DNA from: Mycolicibacterium xanthum
GTDB lineage: Bacteria; Actinomycetota; Actinomycetes; Mycobacteriales; Mycobacteriaceae
Direction of reading: 5' to 3'
Assembly (NCBI RefSeq): GCF_019710635.1
Contig: NZ_JAIFZS010000047.1
Span: 1-64,000, forward strand
Length of the DNA: 64,000 bases
Of the stretch, positions 41,756-50,105 are shown piece after piece (within the stretch, counting starts at the first letter, position 1; every line of letters begins with the position of its first letter). The position numbers were made by a program, and so were the translations under genes. The notes under the pieces were generated by a model. It did not search any database, was not told the origin of the DNA, and saw nothing but the letters and a program-made list of their open reading frames with translations.

Positions 41756-43382
41756 GCCGACGACGGCCGTCGACGCCGTCGCGGAACGCTACCTCGAGAC
41801 CTCGGCGGCGCTCGACCCTTGCGCTGCAACCGAATCCGGCATCGCCGGATACGACGACCAGATCACCGACTACTCCCCCGACGGGGTGGCAGCGCGCGCA
41901 CAGGCGGCACGCGGCGCCCTGCGCGAACTCGATGCCACCGACCCCGCCGACGACGTCGATGTCGTCACGGTGGCCGCCATGCGCGAGCGGCTCGGCGTCC
42001 TGCTCGACAAACACGACGCCGGGCTGGATCTCGGCGAGCTGAACGTGATCGCCTCGCCGTTGCAGACCATGCGCAACGTGTTCGATCTGATGCCCACCGA
42101 CACCGAATCCGACTGGGCGACGATCGGCCGTCGGCTCGCGCAGATACCCTCCGGCGCAGCCGGTTACGCCGATGCGCTGCGCGCCGCGGTGGCCGCCGGG
42201 CACGCCCCGGCCGCCCGTCAGGTGCGCCGTGGCATCGAGCAGGCGGGCCAGATCCAGCACCTGTTCACCGGTATGGTCGCCGACGCCGCACCCGGCAACC
42301 CGGCGCTGCACGCCGAGTTGGTCGGCCATGCCGAATCCGCCGCCGCTGCGTACGCATCGCTGGCTCGGGTGTTCCGGGACGAGATCGGGCCGCACGCCGG
42401 CGAGGCCGACGGATGCGGGCGCGATGCGTACCGGGTGCTCAGTCGCAGTTTCCTCGGCGCGGCCGTCGATCTCGACGAGGCCTACGACTGGGGGCTGCGA
42501 CTGCTGGCGAGCATCGTCGCCGAACAGGACGCCACGGCAGCGTTGCTCTACCCCGGCGCGACGGCCGCCGAGGCGCTGCGCCGCCTCGACGGCGAGGACC
42601 GCTACGTCATCCACGGCACCGAGGCCCTGCAGCACTGGATGCAGGATCTCTCCGACCGCGCGGTGAACGCGTTGGCCGGCACCCACTTCGAGATCGCCGA
42701 GCCGCTGCGCCGGCTGGAGTGCCGGATTGCACCCACCCACACCGGCGGGATCTACTACACCGGCCCGTCCGAAGACCTTTCCCGGCCCGGCCGGATGTGG
42801 TGGTCGGTGCCGCACGGCGTGGACACCTTCCACACCTGGCAGGAGACCACGACGGTGTTCCACGAGGGCGTGCCCGGCCACCACCTGCAGATCGGCCGCG
42901 CCGTCGTGCTGGCCGACCGGCTCAACCGGTGGCGCCGGCTGGGATGCTGGGTGTCCGGCCACGGCGAGGGCTGGGCGCTGTACGCCGAACGCCTGATGGC
43001 CGAGCTGGGCTGGCTCGACGACGCCGGCAACCGAATGGGAATGCTCGACGCCCAACGTTTCCGGGCCGCACGGGTGGTGATCGACATCGGCGTGCACTGC
43101 GGGCTGACCGCTCCCGACGGCGGAACCTGGGACGCCCAGCGGGCGTGGAACTTCCTGCAATCGCACAGCGCGATGGCCGAGGAGAACCTGCGCTTCGAGC
43201 TGGACCGCTACCTCGGCTGGCCGGGCCAGGCGCCGTCCTACGCCATCGGGCAGCGCATCTGGCATCAGCTGCGCGACGAGATGCTCGCACGCGGCGTCGG
43301 CCTCAAGGACTTCCACAGCCGCGCCCTGGATCTCGGCGGGCTACCGCTGGACGTGTTGCGCTCGGCGCTGCTGACCGCTTAG
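41748..43382 (+). CDS. DUF885 family zinc protein (predicted peptidase)
   Basis: A 544-residue DUF885 protein. These proteins have the thermolysin-like zinc motif HEGxPGHH; here it is H372-E373-G-V-P-G-H378-H379 (TVFHEGVPGHHLQIGRA), followed by SGHGEGWALYAERLM with the third ligand Glu. Other family features are YYTGPSEDLSRPGRMWW and LLYPGATAAEALR. Start TTG at 41748 lies inside the end of the preceding peptidase gene, and no other start is available nearby, so coupling between two zinc hydrolases is likely. No signal peptide. The stop overlaps the convergent thioesterase stop. Confidence 0.82.
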   Translation: MARPTTAVDAVAERYLETSAALDPCAATESGIAGYDDQITDYSPDGVAARAQAARGALRELDATDPADDVDVVTVAAMRERLGVLLDKHDAGLDLGELNVIASPLQTMRNVFDLMPTDTESDWATIGRRLAQIPSGAAGYADALRAAVAAGHAPAARQVRRGIEQAGQIQHLFTGMVADAAPGNPALHAELVGHAESAAAAYASLARVFRDEIGPHAGEADGCGRDAYRVLSRSFLGAAVDLDEAYDWGLRLLASIVAEQDATAALLYPGATAAEALRRLDGEDRYVIHGTEALQHWMQDLSDRAVNALAGTHFEIAEPLRRLECRIAPTHTGGIYYTGPSEDLSRPGRMWWSVPHGVDTFHTWQETTTVFHEGVPGHHLQIGRAVVLADRLNRWRRLGCWVSGHGEGWALYAERLMAELGWLDDAGNRMGMLDAQRFRAARVVIDIGVHCGLTAPDGGTWDAQRAWNFLQSHSAMAEENLRFELDRYLGWPGQAPSYAIGQRIWHQLRDEMLARGVGLKDFHSRALDLGGLPLDVLRSALLTA

Positions 43383-44263
43383 AGCCGCGAGTGCTCCTTG
43401 ATCGCCGTGTCGGTGGTGCGCAACGGACGGATCAGCGCGTCCTGGGTGAACGACGCGATGAGTCGGCCGTCCTCGGTGTGCACCGCGCCGCGGACGTAGG
43501 ACATCCCGGCGCCGACCTGCGTGCTCTCGTGGGTGTACAGCAGCCAACCGTCCCAGCTGACCGGTTCGTGAAAGCTGACCGACACCGTCATCGGCGCGGT
43601 CGATACGGTCAGGTGCGCCTGGCTGGTGCCGATGCCCTCGTGGGCGCGCATCGTGGTCGAGATCCCGAGGTGACCGGTGAAGTACGCGATCAACGCCTTG
43701 GCCAGGTCGTCACGGGTGGGGATCGGGTCGTAGTGCAGCCAGGCGTAGATCTCGGGCGGCCCGACCTCGTCGGGGCTGTTGACGTCCACGACGTCGACCA
43801 GGCGTAGCTCACGGCCGATCATCGGCATCGGCGAGACGTTGGCGTCGGCGGGTCCGGCCACCTCCGGCTTGGGCAGGTGGTGGCGGATCACGTCGGCGGT
43901 CGGCACGTCGGCCAGAATCGTGGTGGTGATGCAGCGCTTGCCGTTCTGCTTGGCGGTGACCACCGCCGTCGCGGTCGAGCGGCCCTCGCCGACCACGTCG
44001 ATGTCGAGTTCGACCGGCCCGGCGCCGACCAGCATCGCGCGCGCGAACACCGCGTAGCACGATCGGATCGACTTGTCCGGAAATCGCTTGGCGGCGGCCA
44101 CGATCGACGCCGCGAGGATCTGGGTGCCCTCGACCACCTGCCGTTCGTCCTCACCCGCGAGCCCGGTCTGCGCGGTGAAGGCGTTCTCCCCCGCGGGTTG
44201 CGCGTCGAACAGGTCGAGCAGTCCCTGCACCGTCCACTGGGTATCCGCCGAATCCGTTGTCAT
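43379..44263 (-). CDS. Acyl-CoA thioesterase (TesB-like, double hotdog)
   Basis: A 294-residue protein with two hotdog domains. The first includes VVEGTQILAASIVAAAKRFPDKSIRSCYAVFARAM and ELDIDVVGEGRSTATAVVTA. The second includes SPDEVGPPEIYAWLHY and the TesB-like ending SVSFHEPVSWDGWLLYTHES, then YVRGAVHTEDGRLIASFTQDALIR. It hydrolyses acyl-CoA, with chain specificity unknown. ATG 44263 has GAAGGG seven bases upstream. It is divergent from the TetR gene and shares the intergenic palindrome, so it is probably part of the same fatty-acid or steroid-type regulon. Confidence 0.87.
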   Translation of the reverse strand: MTTDSADTQWTVQGLLDLFDAQPAGENAFTAQTGLAGEDERQVVEGTQILAASIVAAAKRFPDKSIRSCYAVFARAMLVGAGPVELDIDVVGEGRSTATAVVTAKQNGKRCITTTILADVPTADVIRHHLPKPEVAGPADANVSPMPMIGRELRLVDVVDVNSPDEVGPPEIYAWLHYDPIPTRDDLAKALIAYFTGHLGISTTMRAHEGIGTSQAHLTVSTAPMTVSVSFHEPVSWDGWLLYTHESTQVGAGMSYVRGAVHTEDGRLIASFTQDALIRPLRTTDTAIKEHSRL

Positions 44264-44323
44264 GTGCCCTTCGCCTCCACTCGTGCCGTCGACACGGAAG
44301 GTTAACCGAGGTTCGGGAAAAGC

Positions 44324-44338
44324 GGTAACGTCATTACC
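44324..44338. promoter_or_regulatory. Operator GGTAA-N5-TTACC between thioesterase and TetR genes
   Basis: GGTAACGTCATTACC is a palindrome with 5-base arms. The same pattern recurs twice ahead of the amidohydrolase gene (45059-45077 and 45084-45098), flanking the TetR gene on both sides. It probably controls both the TetR gene and the divergent thioesterase. Confidence 0.75.
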
Positions 44339-44369
44339 ATCTGTTGTCGGAATTGCGGAGGGGGCGTGA

Positions 44370-44990
44370 ATGGCCGCACGTAGCGCTCGGGCCCAGTCGG
44401 ATCCGGCCGCGGAGACCGAGTCCCGCGAGAGCCGCTTCATGCGTTCGGCGCTGGCGATCCTCGGCGAGACGGGCCGCACAGACTTCACCGTGCTGGAGGT
44501 CGTCGAGCGGTCCAAAACCTCGTTGCGGGCCTTCTACCAGCACTTCGCCACCAAGGACGAGCTGCTGCTGGCCCTGGTGGAGAAGATCATGGCCGACTCG
44601 ACCGAGCGGTGGCGCGCCGAAACCGAACCATTGCCCAGCGACGACGCTCTGCGCACGCTGATCGTGCGGATCAGCGCACCCGCCGAGTCGAGCACTCAGG
44701 ACAGCATCAACCGCGGCCTGACGTACTACAACGACCATCTGCTGGAGACCAGGCCGAAGGAATTCGCCAAGGTGCTCGCGCCGCTGCACACCCTGATCGG
44801 TGACATCTTGCGCCGCGGCGTCGCCGAGGGCGCATTCCGGGCCGATCTCGACGTCGACACCGACTCCGCGATCCTGATGCAGACGGTGCTGGGCGCGTTG
44901 CGGCTGCGCGACATCGGGGCCGAGCTGAACGGCGTCCCCATCGACGGCGACCATGTCTACACATTCAGCGTTCGCGGACTCCGGCCCTGA
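44370..44990 (+). CDS. TetR-family regulator of the amidohydrolase/acyl-CoA dehydrogenase cluster
   Basis: A 206-residue TetR protein. The N-terminal helix-turn-helix domain is SRFMRSALAILGETGRTDFTVLEVVERSKTSLRAFYQHFATKDELLLALV. The C-terminal ligand domain is helical, and its partner metabolite is likely an acyl-CoA, judging from the neighbours (inference). ATG 44370 follows GGAGGGGGCGTGA. Palindromes of one sequence family lie on both sides of the gene, strongly suggesting that it binds them and represses the divergent thioesterase, itself and the downstream operon. Confidence 0.9.
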   Translation: MAARSARAQSDPAAETESRESRFMRSALAILGETGRTDFTVLEVVERSKTSLRAFYQHFATKDELLLALVEKIMADSTERWRAETEPLPSDDALRTLIVRISAPAESSTQDSINRGLTYYNDHLLETRPKEFAKVLAPLHTLIGDILRRGVAEGAFRADLDVDTDSAILMQTVLGALRLRDIGAELNGVPIDGDHVYTFSVRGLRP

Positions 44991-45058
44991 CCGGTATACA
45001 TCGCCTGACCTGGGTAAACCGTTCCGGAAAACCGCCCCTGGCGGCATTACGCCGCCGC

Positions 45059-45077
45059 GTGGTAATGTCGTTACCAC
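45059..45077. promoter_or_regulatory. Operator GTGGTAA-N5-TTACCAC upstream of the amidohydrolase operon
   Basis: GTGGTAATGTCGTTACCAC: perfect 7-base arms and a 5-base spacer. It is the best copy of the TetR palindrome in the window, 58 bases before the amidohydrolase start. Confidence 0.78.
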
Positions 45078-45083
45078 TGGAGC

Positions 45084-45098
45084 GGTAATGCCATTACC
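45084..45098. promoter_or_regulatory. Second operator of the amidohydrolase operon
   Basis: GGTAATGCCATTACC: a 15-base palindrome with the same GGTAA/TTACC half-sites. Its centre is 23 bases (about two helical turns) from that of the preceding site, so cooperative binding on one DNA face is plausible. Confidence 0.75.
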
Positions 45099-45134
45099 AC
45101 TTCTCGGAAATACGACCTGTCAGGAGCACATCTC

Positions 45135-46364
45135 ATGCCCTCACGCATCCTCGACTATCCGGTGTTCGACGCGGACAACCACTTCTACGAGCCCAAGGAG
45201 GCGCTGACCAAGTTCCTCCCGGACAAGCACAAGGGCGTCATCGACTACATCGACGTGCACGGCCGCACCAAGATCGTGGTGCGCAACCACATCAGCGACT
45301 ACATCCCCAACCCGACGTTCGAGGTGGTCGCCCGCCCCGGCGCCCAGGAGGAATACTTCCGGCACGGCAGCGGCGGCAAGAGCTACCGCGAGGTGATGGG
45401 CAAACCGATGAAATCCATTCCCGCGTTCCGCGACCCCGCGGCGCGCCTCGAGGTCATGGACGGCCTGGGCCTGGACTACACACTGATGTTCCCGACGCTG
45501 GCGTCGCTGGTCGAGGAGCGCCTCAAGGACGATCCGGAACTGATCCACGACATCATCCACGCGCTCAACGAGTGGATGTACGAGACCTGGCAGTTCAACT
45601 ACGAAGACCGGATCTTCTCCACCCCGGTGATCACGCTGCCGATCGTCGACCGCGCACTCGAGGAACTCGAGTGGTGCCTGGAGCGCGGCGCCAAGACCGT
45701 CCTGGTGCGCCCGGCCCCGGTGCCCGGCTTCCGCGGCACCCGCTCGTTCGGCACCGAGGAGTTCGACCCGTTCTGGCAGGCCTGCGTGAAGGCCGGCATC
45801 CCGGTGGCGATGCACGCCTCCGACAGCGGCTACGCCCAGTACCTCAACGACTGGGAGCCCGCCGACGAGTTCCTGCCGTTCAAGCCGACCTCGTTCCGGA
45901 TGGTGGCGATGGGCAAGCGCCCGATCGAGGACAGCATGGCCGCGCTGGTCTGCCACGGCGCGTTGACCCGCAACCCGGACCTGCGCATCCTGTCGGTGGA
46001 GAACGGCGCTTCCTGGGTGCCCTACCTGTTCTACCAGTTCAAGGATGTCTTCTCGAAGATGCCCAGCGAGTTCCCGGAGGACCCGGTCGAGGCGTTCAAG
46101 CGGTGTGTGTACGTGGCGCCGTTCTGGGAGGACGACTTCAAGAAGATGGCCGACCTGATCGGCATCGACCGGGTGATCTTCGGCTCGGACTGGCCGCACC
46201 CCGAGGGCCTTGCCGACCCGATCAACCTCGTCAGTGACCTCGAGGCGCACGGCCTGGACGACGAGGGTGTCCAAAAGGTCATGGGCAAGAATATGGTCGA
46301 CCTGTTCAAGGTCGAGAACAAAGTGGTCTACAAGCCCGACGTGCCCGCCCTCGTCCTGGCCTGA
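45135..46364 (+). CDS. Amidohydrolase family protein (amidohydrolase_2, ACMSD-like)
   Basis: A 409-residue TIM-barrel metal hydrolase or decarboxylase of the amidohydrolase_2 group. The N-terminal metal motif is altered to FDADNHFYEP (DxDxHxYE instead of DxHxH), typical of the large mycobacterial/actinobacterial subgroup. Later metal residues are in VAMHASD and FGSDWPHPEG. Such proteins accompany acyl-CoA dehydrogenases in steroid, fatty-acid or aromatic catabolism, but their reactions are mostly undefined. The ATG is preceded by CAGGAG. First gene of a three-gene operon with the two acyl-CoA dehydrogenases, under the paired operators. Confidence 0.87.
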   Translation: MPSRILDYPVFDADNHFYEPKEALTKFLPDKHKGVIDYIDVHGRTKIVVRNHISDYIPNPTFEVVARPGAQEEYFRHGSGGKSYREVMGKPMKSIPAFRDPAARLEVMDGLGLDYTLMFPTLASLVEERLKDDPELIHDIIHALNEWMYETWQFNYEDRIFSTPVITLPIVDRALEELEWCLERGAKTVLVRPAPVPGFRGTRSFGTEEFDPFWQACVKAGIPVAMHASDSGYAQYLNDWEPADEFLPFKPTSFRMVAMGKRPIEDSMAALVCHGALTRNPDLRILSVENGASWVPYLFYQFKDVFSKMPSEFPEDPVEAFKRCVYVAPFWEDDFKKMADLIGIDRVIFGSDWPHPEGLADPINLVSDLEAHGLDDEGVQKVMGKNMVDLFKVENKVVYKPDVPALVLA

Positions 46365-46386
46365 ACCTGACCGTAACAGCGCCCAG

Positions 46387-46427
46387 CAGCCGCGACCGTG
46401 CCGCCCAAATCGGCATGGCCGCGGCTG
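46387..46427 (+). other. Intra-operon hairpin between amidohydrolase and first acyl-CoA dehydrogenase
   Basis: Arms 46387-46403 and 46411-46427 pair over 17 positions with one A-C mismatch and one G-U pair, with a 7-base loop. No T tract follows, and the downstream gene starts 35 bases later, so it is more likely an attenuator or mRNA processing/stability element that lowers dehydrogenase expression relative to the amidohydrolase. Confidence 0.6.
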
Positions 46428-46462
46428 ACGGGTTTCGAACACGAAGAGGCTGAACCGATCTC

Positions 46463-47620
46463 ATGACCGTCACCAATCCGGAACAGATGCTGTTCGCCTC
46501 GACCACCGAGGCCTTCCTGGACAAGGAGGCGTCGCTGGCCCACGTGCGCGGCCTGCAGGCCGAGGGCATCTCGTTCGACGCCGATTTCTGGCGGCGCGCC
46601 GCCGAACTGGGCTGGGCCAGCCTGCTGGTGCCCGAGGAACTCGGCGGTGGCAGCGTCTCCGGAGGGGTGGCGGGCGGTGTCGCCGATGTGGCCCTGGTCG
46701 CCGAGCAGGTCGGGCGCACCGTCGCGCCCGGCCCGCTGCACCCGGTCAGCACCGTGCTGGCCGGACTCGTCGAGGCGCCGACCGGCCATGAGGAAACCAT
46801 CGAGGCGCTGGTGTCGGGCGAACTGGTGGCGTCCTGGGCGGTCTACGAGCCGGGGCGGGCGTTCGCCCCCCTGACCGCGACCACCACCGCGATCCCGACC
46901 GGCTCCGGATACCGGATCGACGGCGCCAAGGACCGCGTCGAGGCCGGCGCCGAGTGCGCGGCGGTCCTCGTCACCGCCGATTGCGAGGGTGCGATCCGGC
47001 AGTTCCTGGTACCCACCGATGCGCCCGGTGTCACGGTCACCGCACAGGATTCGGTCGACATGGTCAAGCGTTACGCCCGGATACAGTTCGACGGGGTCGG
47101 CGTCGACGAGTCGGCGGTGGTGGGCACCGCCGAGCAGACGCCGGCGATCATCGAGCGCCAGCGCCAGATCGCGCTGATCCTGCAGTGCGCCGAGACCGTC
47201 GGCATCCTCGACGCCGTACTGGCGATGACCAATCAGTGGCTGTTCGACCGGCACAGCTTCGGCCGGCCACTGGCCTCCTACCAGGCGCTCAAGCACCGGG
47301 CGGCCGACATGAAGATGTGGTTCGAGGCGTGCCGCGCGACCACGGCGGGCGCTGTCGCCGCCGTCGCGGCCCGCTCACCCGAGGCGGGTAAACTCGTCAG
47401 CGTCGCCAAAGCCTATGTGGGCGAACGCGCCCCGGTGATGCTGCAGGACTGCGTGCAGATGCACGGCGGCATCGGCGTGACCTGGGAGCATGACCTGCAC
47501 CTGTTCCTGCGGCGGGCCGCCCTCAACCGGGCCGTGTTCGGGTCACCCGAGGACCACCACCGCATGGTGTATGCATTGAGCAGGAAATCCGCCGACGACA
47601 ACGGAGGCACCGACGCATGA
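46463..47620 (+). CDS. Acyl-CoA dehydrogenase, first of a pair
   Basis: A 385-residue FadE-type flavoprotein. Features: N-terminal helical domain, FAD-loop region around RRAAELGWASLLVPEELGG, and C-terminal helical domain with FDRHSFGRPLASYQALKHRAADM and the QMHGGIGVTWEHDLHLFLRRA ending. The classic YEGT catalytic glutamate motif is absent. Adjacent mycobacterial FadE pairs often form alpha2-beta2 heterotetramers with one active FAD site per heterodimer, as shown for the cholesterol side-chain enzymes; the ATGA overlap with the next dehydrogenase suggests the same here (inference). Confidence 0.9.
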   Translation: MTVTNPEQMLFASTTEAFLDKEASLAHVRGLQAEGISFDADFWRRAAELGWASLLVPEELGGGSVSGGVAGGVADVALVAEQVGRTVAPGPLHPVSTVLAGLVEAPTGHEETIEALVSGELVASWAVYEPGRAFAPLTATTTAIPTGSGYRIDGAKDRVEAGAECAAVLVTADCEGAIRQFLVPTDAPGVTVTAQDSVDMVKRYARIQFDGVGVDESAVVGTAEQTPAIIERQRQIALILQCAETVGILDAVLAMTNQWLFDRHSFGRPLASYQALKHRAADMKMWFEACRATTAGAVAAVAARSPEAGKLVSVAKAYVGERAPVMLQDCVQMHGGIGVTWEHDLHLFLRRAALNRAVFGSPEDHHRMVYALSRKSADDNGGTDA

Positions 47621-48870
47621 CCGACACGGCGATCTCCACCGGCACCACCGAATCGGTGGACGAGTTCGCGGCCCGTGCCCGCGCCTGGCTGGCCGAGAAC
47701 ATGCCCCGCATCGATCCGGGCGACCCGCCGTTCGCGGTGCGCGCCGAGGGCGCGTCGTGGGAACGTGCCAAGGAGCTGCAGAAGCAGCTGCACCGGGGCG
47801 GCTTCGCCGGCATCTGCTTCCCCCGGGAGTACGGCGGCCTCGGACTGGATCCGGCCTACCAGAAAGCATTCGACAAAGAGTGCCGCGACTATGAGATGCC
47901 GTTGATCCTCAACACCCCGAGCTTCACCATCTGCGCCGCGACACTCCTGGACGAGGGCAGCGAGGAACAGAAGCGCGACCGGATCTCGGCGGCGATCCGC
48001 GGCGAGGAGGTCCTGTGCCAGCTGCTGTCCGAACCCAACGGCGGTTCGGATCTGGCCGGGGTGATCACCCGTGCCGATCGTAGGGACGGCACGTGGATCA
48101 TCAACGGCGCCAAGACCTGGAGCACCAGCGCCTTCGCCGCGGACTACGGGTTGATGCTGGCCCGTACCGACTGGACGGTGCCCAAGCACGAAGGGCTCAC
48201 GATGTTCCTGGTGCCGCTCGACTCGCCGGGGATCACGATGCGCCGGATCAAGGAGGTCAACGGTAACGAGGAATTCTGCGAGGAGTTCTTCGACGGGCTC
48301 GAGCTCGGCGACGACGCGGTTGTCGGCGAGGTCAACGGCGGGTGGGCGGTGGCCTCGCGGCAGCTGTTCCACGAGCGGCGCGCCGTGGGCGGCGGTTCGG
48401 AGTTCGGCAGCGGGAACGGGGCCGAGAACGCCCAGGAGATGCCGCCCGACCACGTCGGGCTGGCCGAAGCCACCGGTCAGGCCGACGACCCTCGAATCCA
48501 GGACCTGGCCGGGCGGGCCCTGGCACGTCGCATCGTCAAGGAGCAGCTGATCGAGCACGTCTCACGGGCGGTTACCGACGGGTCGCTGCCCCCCACCGGC
48601 GGCACGCTGATCCGGCTCTTCCACGCCGAGATCACCGAGCTCGAGGTGGACACCGCGCTGGCCATCGCAGGCACCGCGGGCGTCATCGACGACGGGGCGG
48701 GCCTGCTGGACATCAGCGTGCGCTACCTGTCGCGCCAGACCGGCTCCCTCGGTGGCGGCACCTCGGAGATGGCCCGCAACGTCATCGGCGAGCGAATCCT
48801 CGGATTCCCCAGGGAGTTCGCCGCCGACCGGGGTGTGCCGTTCAACCAGGTCAAACGCGGGAAGAGCTGA
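47617..48870 (+). CDS. Acyl-CoA dehydrogenase, second of a pair
   Basis: A 417-residue FadE-type flavoprotein. FAD/substrate motifs include LCQLLSEPNGGSDLAGVITRADRR and WIINGAKTWSTSAFAADYGLMLART; the C-terminus has QTGSLGGGTSEMARNVIGERILGFPREF. The usual YEGT motif reads SLGGGT, so the canonical catalytic Glu is missing at that position, as in other subunits of heteromeric mycobacterial acyl-CoA dehydrogenases. It overlaps its partner by ATGA (47617-47620), so equal amounts are likely. Last gene of the TetR-controlled operon. Converges on the radical SAM gene with an 8-base gap. Confidence 0.9.
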   Translation: MTDTAISTGTTESVDEFAARARAWLAENMPRIDPGDPPFAVRAEGASWERAKELQKQLHRGGFAGICFPREYGGLGLDPAYQKAFDKECRDYEMPLILNTPSFTICAATLLDEGSEEQKRDRISAAIRGEEVLCQLLSEPNGGSDLAGVITRADRRDGTWIINGAKTWSTSAFAADYGLMLARTDWTVPKHEGLTMFLVPLDSPGITMRRIKEVNGNEEFCEEFFDGLELGDDAVVGEVNGGWAVASRQLFHERRAVGGGSEFGSGNGAENAQEMPPDHVGLAEATGQADDPRIQDLAGRALARRIVKEQLIEHVSRAVTDGSLPPTGGTLIRLFHAEITELEVDTALAIAGTAGVIDDGAGLLDISVRYLSRQTGSLGGGTSEMARNVIGERILGFPREFAADRGVPFNQVKRGKS

Positions 48871-48878
48871 CCCGGATC

Positions 48879-49925
48879 TCAGAACAGCGCCGGCTGATAG
48901 GCAGTAGCCGGCCGAGCCGGCTGATCGACAGTAGCCGGCGGCGCCGGGGTCGGCGCGGACGTCCCGCGGAACGACGAGCGATCGCGCGCCAGCCCGTGCC
49001 GTGACACCAGCGGCGCGACCCGCCGTCGCAGCATCTCCCGGTACTCGGCCGGGAGATAGGCACCGCGCCGGTAGAGCCGCCGGTACTCCCCCACCAGATC
49101 AGGGTGGTCACGTGCCAACCAGTCCATGAACCAGCCCCTGGTGGCACCGCGAAGATGCAGCCCGAACACCGTCACACCGGTGGCGCCCGCGGCCGCGATC
49201 TGCCCCAGCAGGGCGTCGAGATGCTCCGCCGAATCGGTCAGGCCGGGAAGCACGGGCGCGACCATCACATGACAATCGAGACCGGCCGCACGGATGGCCG
49301 AGATCAACCCCAGACGAGCCTGTGGAGTCGGAGTGCCCGGCTCGACCCGGCCGTGCAGGTCCGGATCACCCACGGCCAGCGACACCGCGACGCTCACGTC
49401 GACGCGGTGAGCGGCCTTCGCCAACAACGGCAGGTCCCGCTTCAACAGGGTTCCCTTGGTCAGGATGGAAAACGGGGTGCCGGAATCGGTCAGCGCCCCG
49501 ATGATCCCCGGCATCAACGCATAGCGCCCCTCGGCGCGTTGATAGGGATCCGTATTGGTGCCCAGTGCAACGGTTTCCCGGGTCCAGGAGGGCCTGCCCA
49601 GCTCTCGGCGCAGCACGTCTGCGACGTTGGTCTTGACCACCACCTGGGTGTCGAAGTCGCGCCCACTGTCGAACTCCAGGTACTCGTGCGTGGGCCTGGC
49701 AAAACAGTACCGGCATGCGTGCGAACACCCCCGGTATCCGTTCACGGTGAATCGGAACGGCAGCATCGAGGCCGCCGGGATCTTGTTCAGCGCCGTTTTG
49801 CACAGCACCTCGTGAAAGGTCAGTCCGGCGAACTGCGGGGTTTGCACGCTGCGCACCAGGCCGATGCGCTGCAGACCCGGCAGCGCCCCATCGTCGACAT
49901 CGACGGCTTGCCCGGCCCAGCGCAT
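48879..49925 (-). CDS. Radical SAM protein, Rv2578c/spore-photoproduct-lyase-like
   Basis: A 348-residue radical SAM protein. The 4Fe-4S site is C67-x3-C71-x2-C74 in NGYRGCSHACRYCFARPTHEY, with GTNTDPYQRAEGRYALMPGII and ILTKGTLLKRDLPLL as family motifs. M. tuberculosis Rv2578c is named splB-like and, as I recall, lies in the LexA regulon. A near-perfect SOS box lies directly upstream here, supporting a DNA damage role. I start at ATG 49925, matching the M. tuberculosis start; it has no Shine-Dalgarno and may be leaderless. A start at 49940 would lie inside the LexA site, and longer frames run into the divergent helR promoter. Substrate unproven. Confidence 0.88.
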   Translation of the reverse strand: MRWAGQAVDVDDGALPGLQRIGLVRSVQTPQFAGLTFHEVLCKTALNKIPAASMLPFRFTVNGYRGCSHACRYCFARPTHEYLEFDSGRDFDTQVVVKTNVADVLRRELGRPSWTRETVALGTNTDPYQRAEGRYALMPGIIGALTDSGTPFSILTKGTLLKRDLPLLAKAAHRVDVSVAVSLAVGDPDLHGRVEPGTPTPQARLGLISAIRAAGLDCHVMVAPVLPGLTDSAEHLDALLGQIAAAGATGVTVFGLHLRGATRGWFMDWLARDHPDLVGEYRRLYRRGAYLPAEYREMLRRRVAPLVSRHGLARDRSSFRGTSAPTPAPPATVDQPARPATAYQPALF

Positions 49926-49932
49926 ACCCAAT

Positions 49933-49948
49933 GCGAACATACGTTCGA
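49933..49948 (-). promoter_or_regulatory. LexA-binding SOS box at the radical SAM gene promoter
   Basis: On the minus strand TCGAAC-GTAT-GTTCGC, 15 of 16 positions in agreement with the mycobacterial SOS box TCGAAC-N4-GTTCGA. A TTGACA -35 element lies just upstream (49955-49960), so the box occupies the spacer and -10 region, where LexA would block polymerase. It lies 7 bases before the ATG. Confidence 0.8.
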
Positions 49949-50038
49949 CATCTGTGTCAAGTGCGTACCGGTCGACGGTCCCGAAACGGCGAAGGAAGAA
50001 GCCGACGCTTCTTCCCGTTCCACCATATCGTGGACGGT

Positions 50039-50057
50039 GGGGCTTGCGGCAAGACCG
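50039..50057 (+). promoter_or_regulatory. Rifamycin-associated element (RAE) upstream of helR
   Basis: GGGGCTTGCGGCAAGACCG contains the palindromic core CTTGC-G-GCAAG and matches, as I remember it, the 19-bp RAE found before rifamycin-inducible genes in actinobacteria (GGGGCTTGCGGCAAG core). TATCGT at 50026-50031, a TANNNT -10, lies just upstream, so the element falls at the start of the transcript. helR begins 48 bases later. Confidence 0.72.
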
Positions 50058-50105
50058 GGGCCATGCCGCAGAATCGCAGGCTCGACGCAGATGCGTAAGG
50101 GGCAC

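Noticed and set aside
41818..43807. Long alternative frames overlapping DUF885 on both strands
   Set aside because: The DUF885 frame has the HEGxPGHH motif and family-typical sequence; the others have none.
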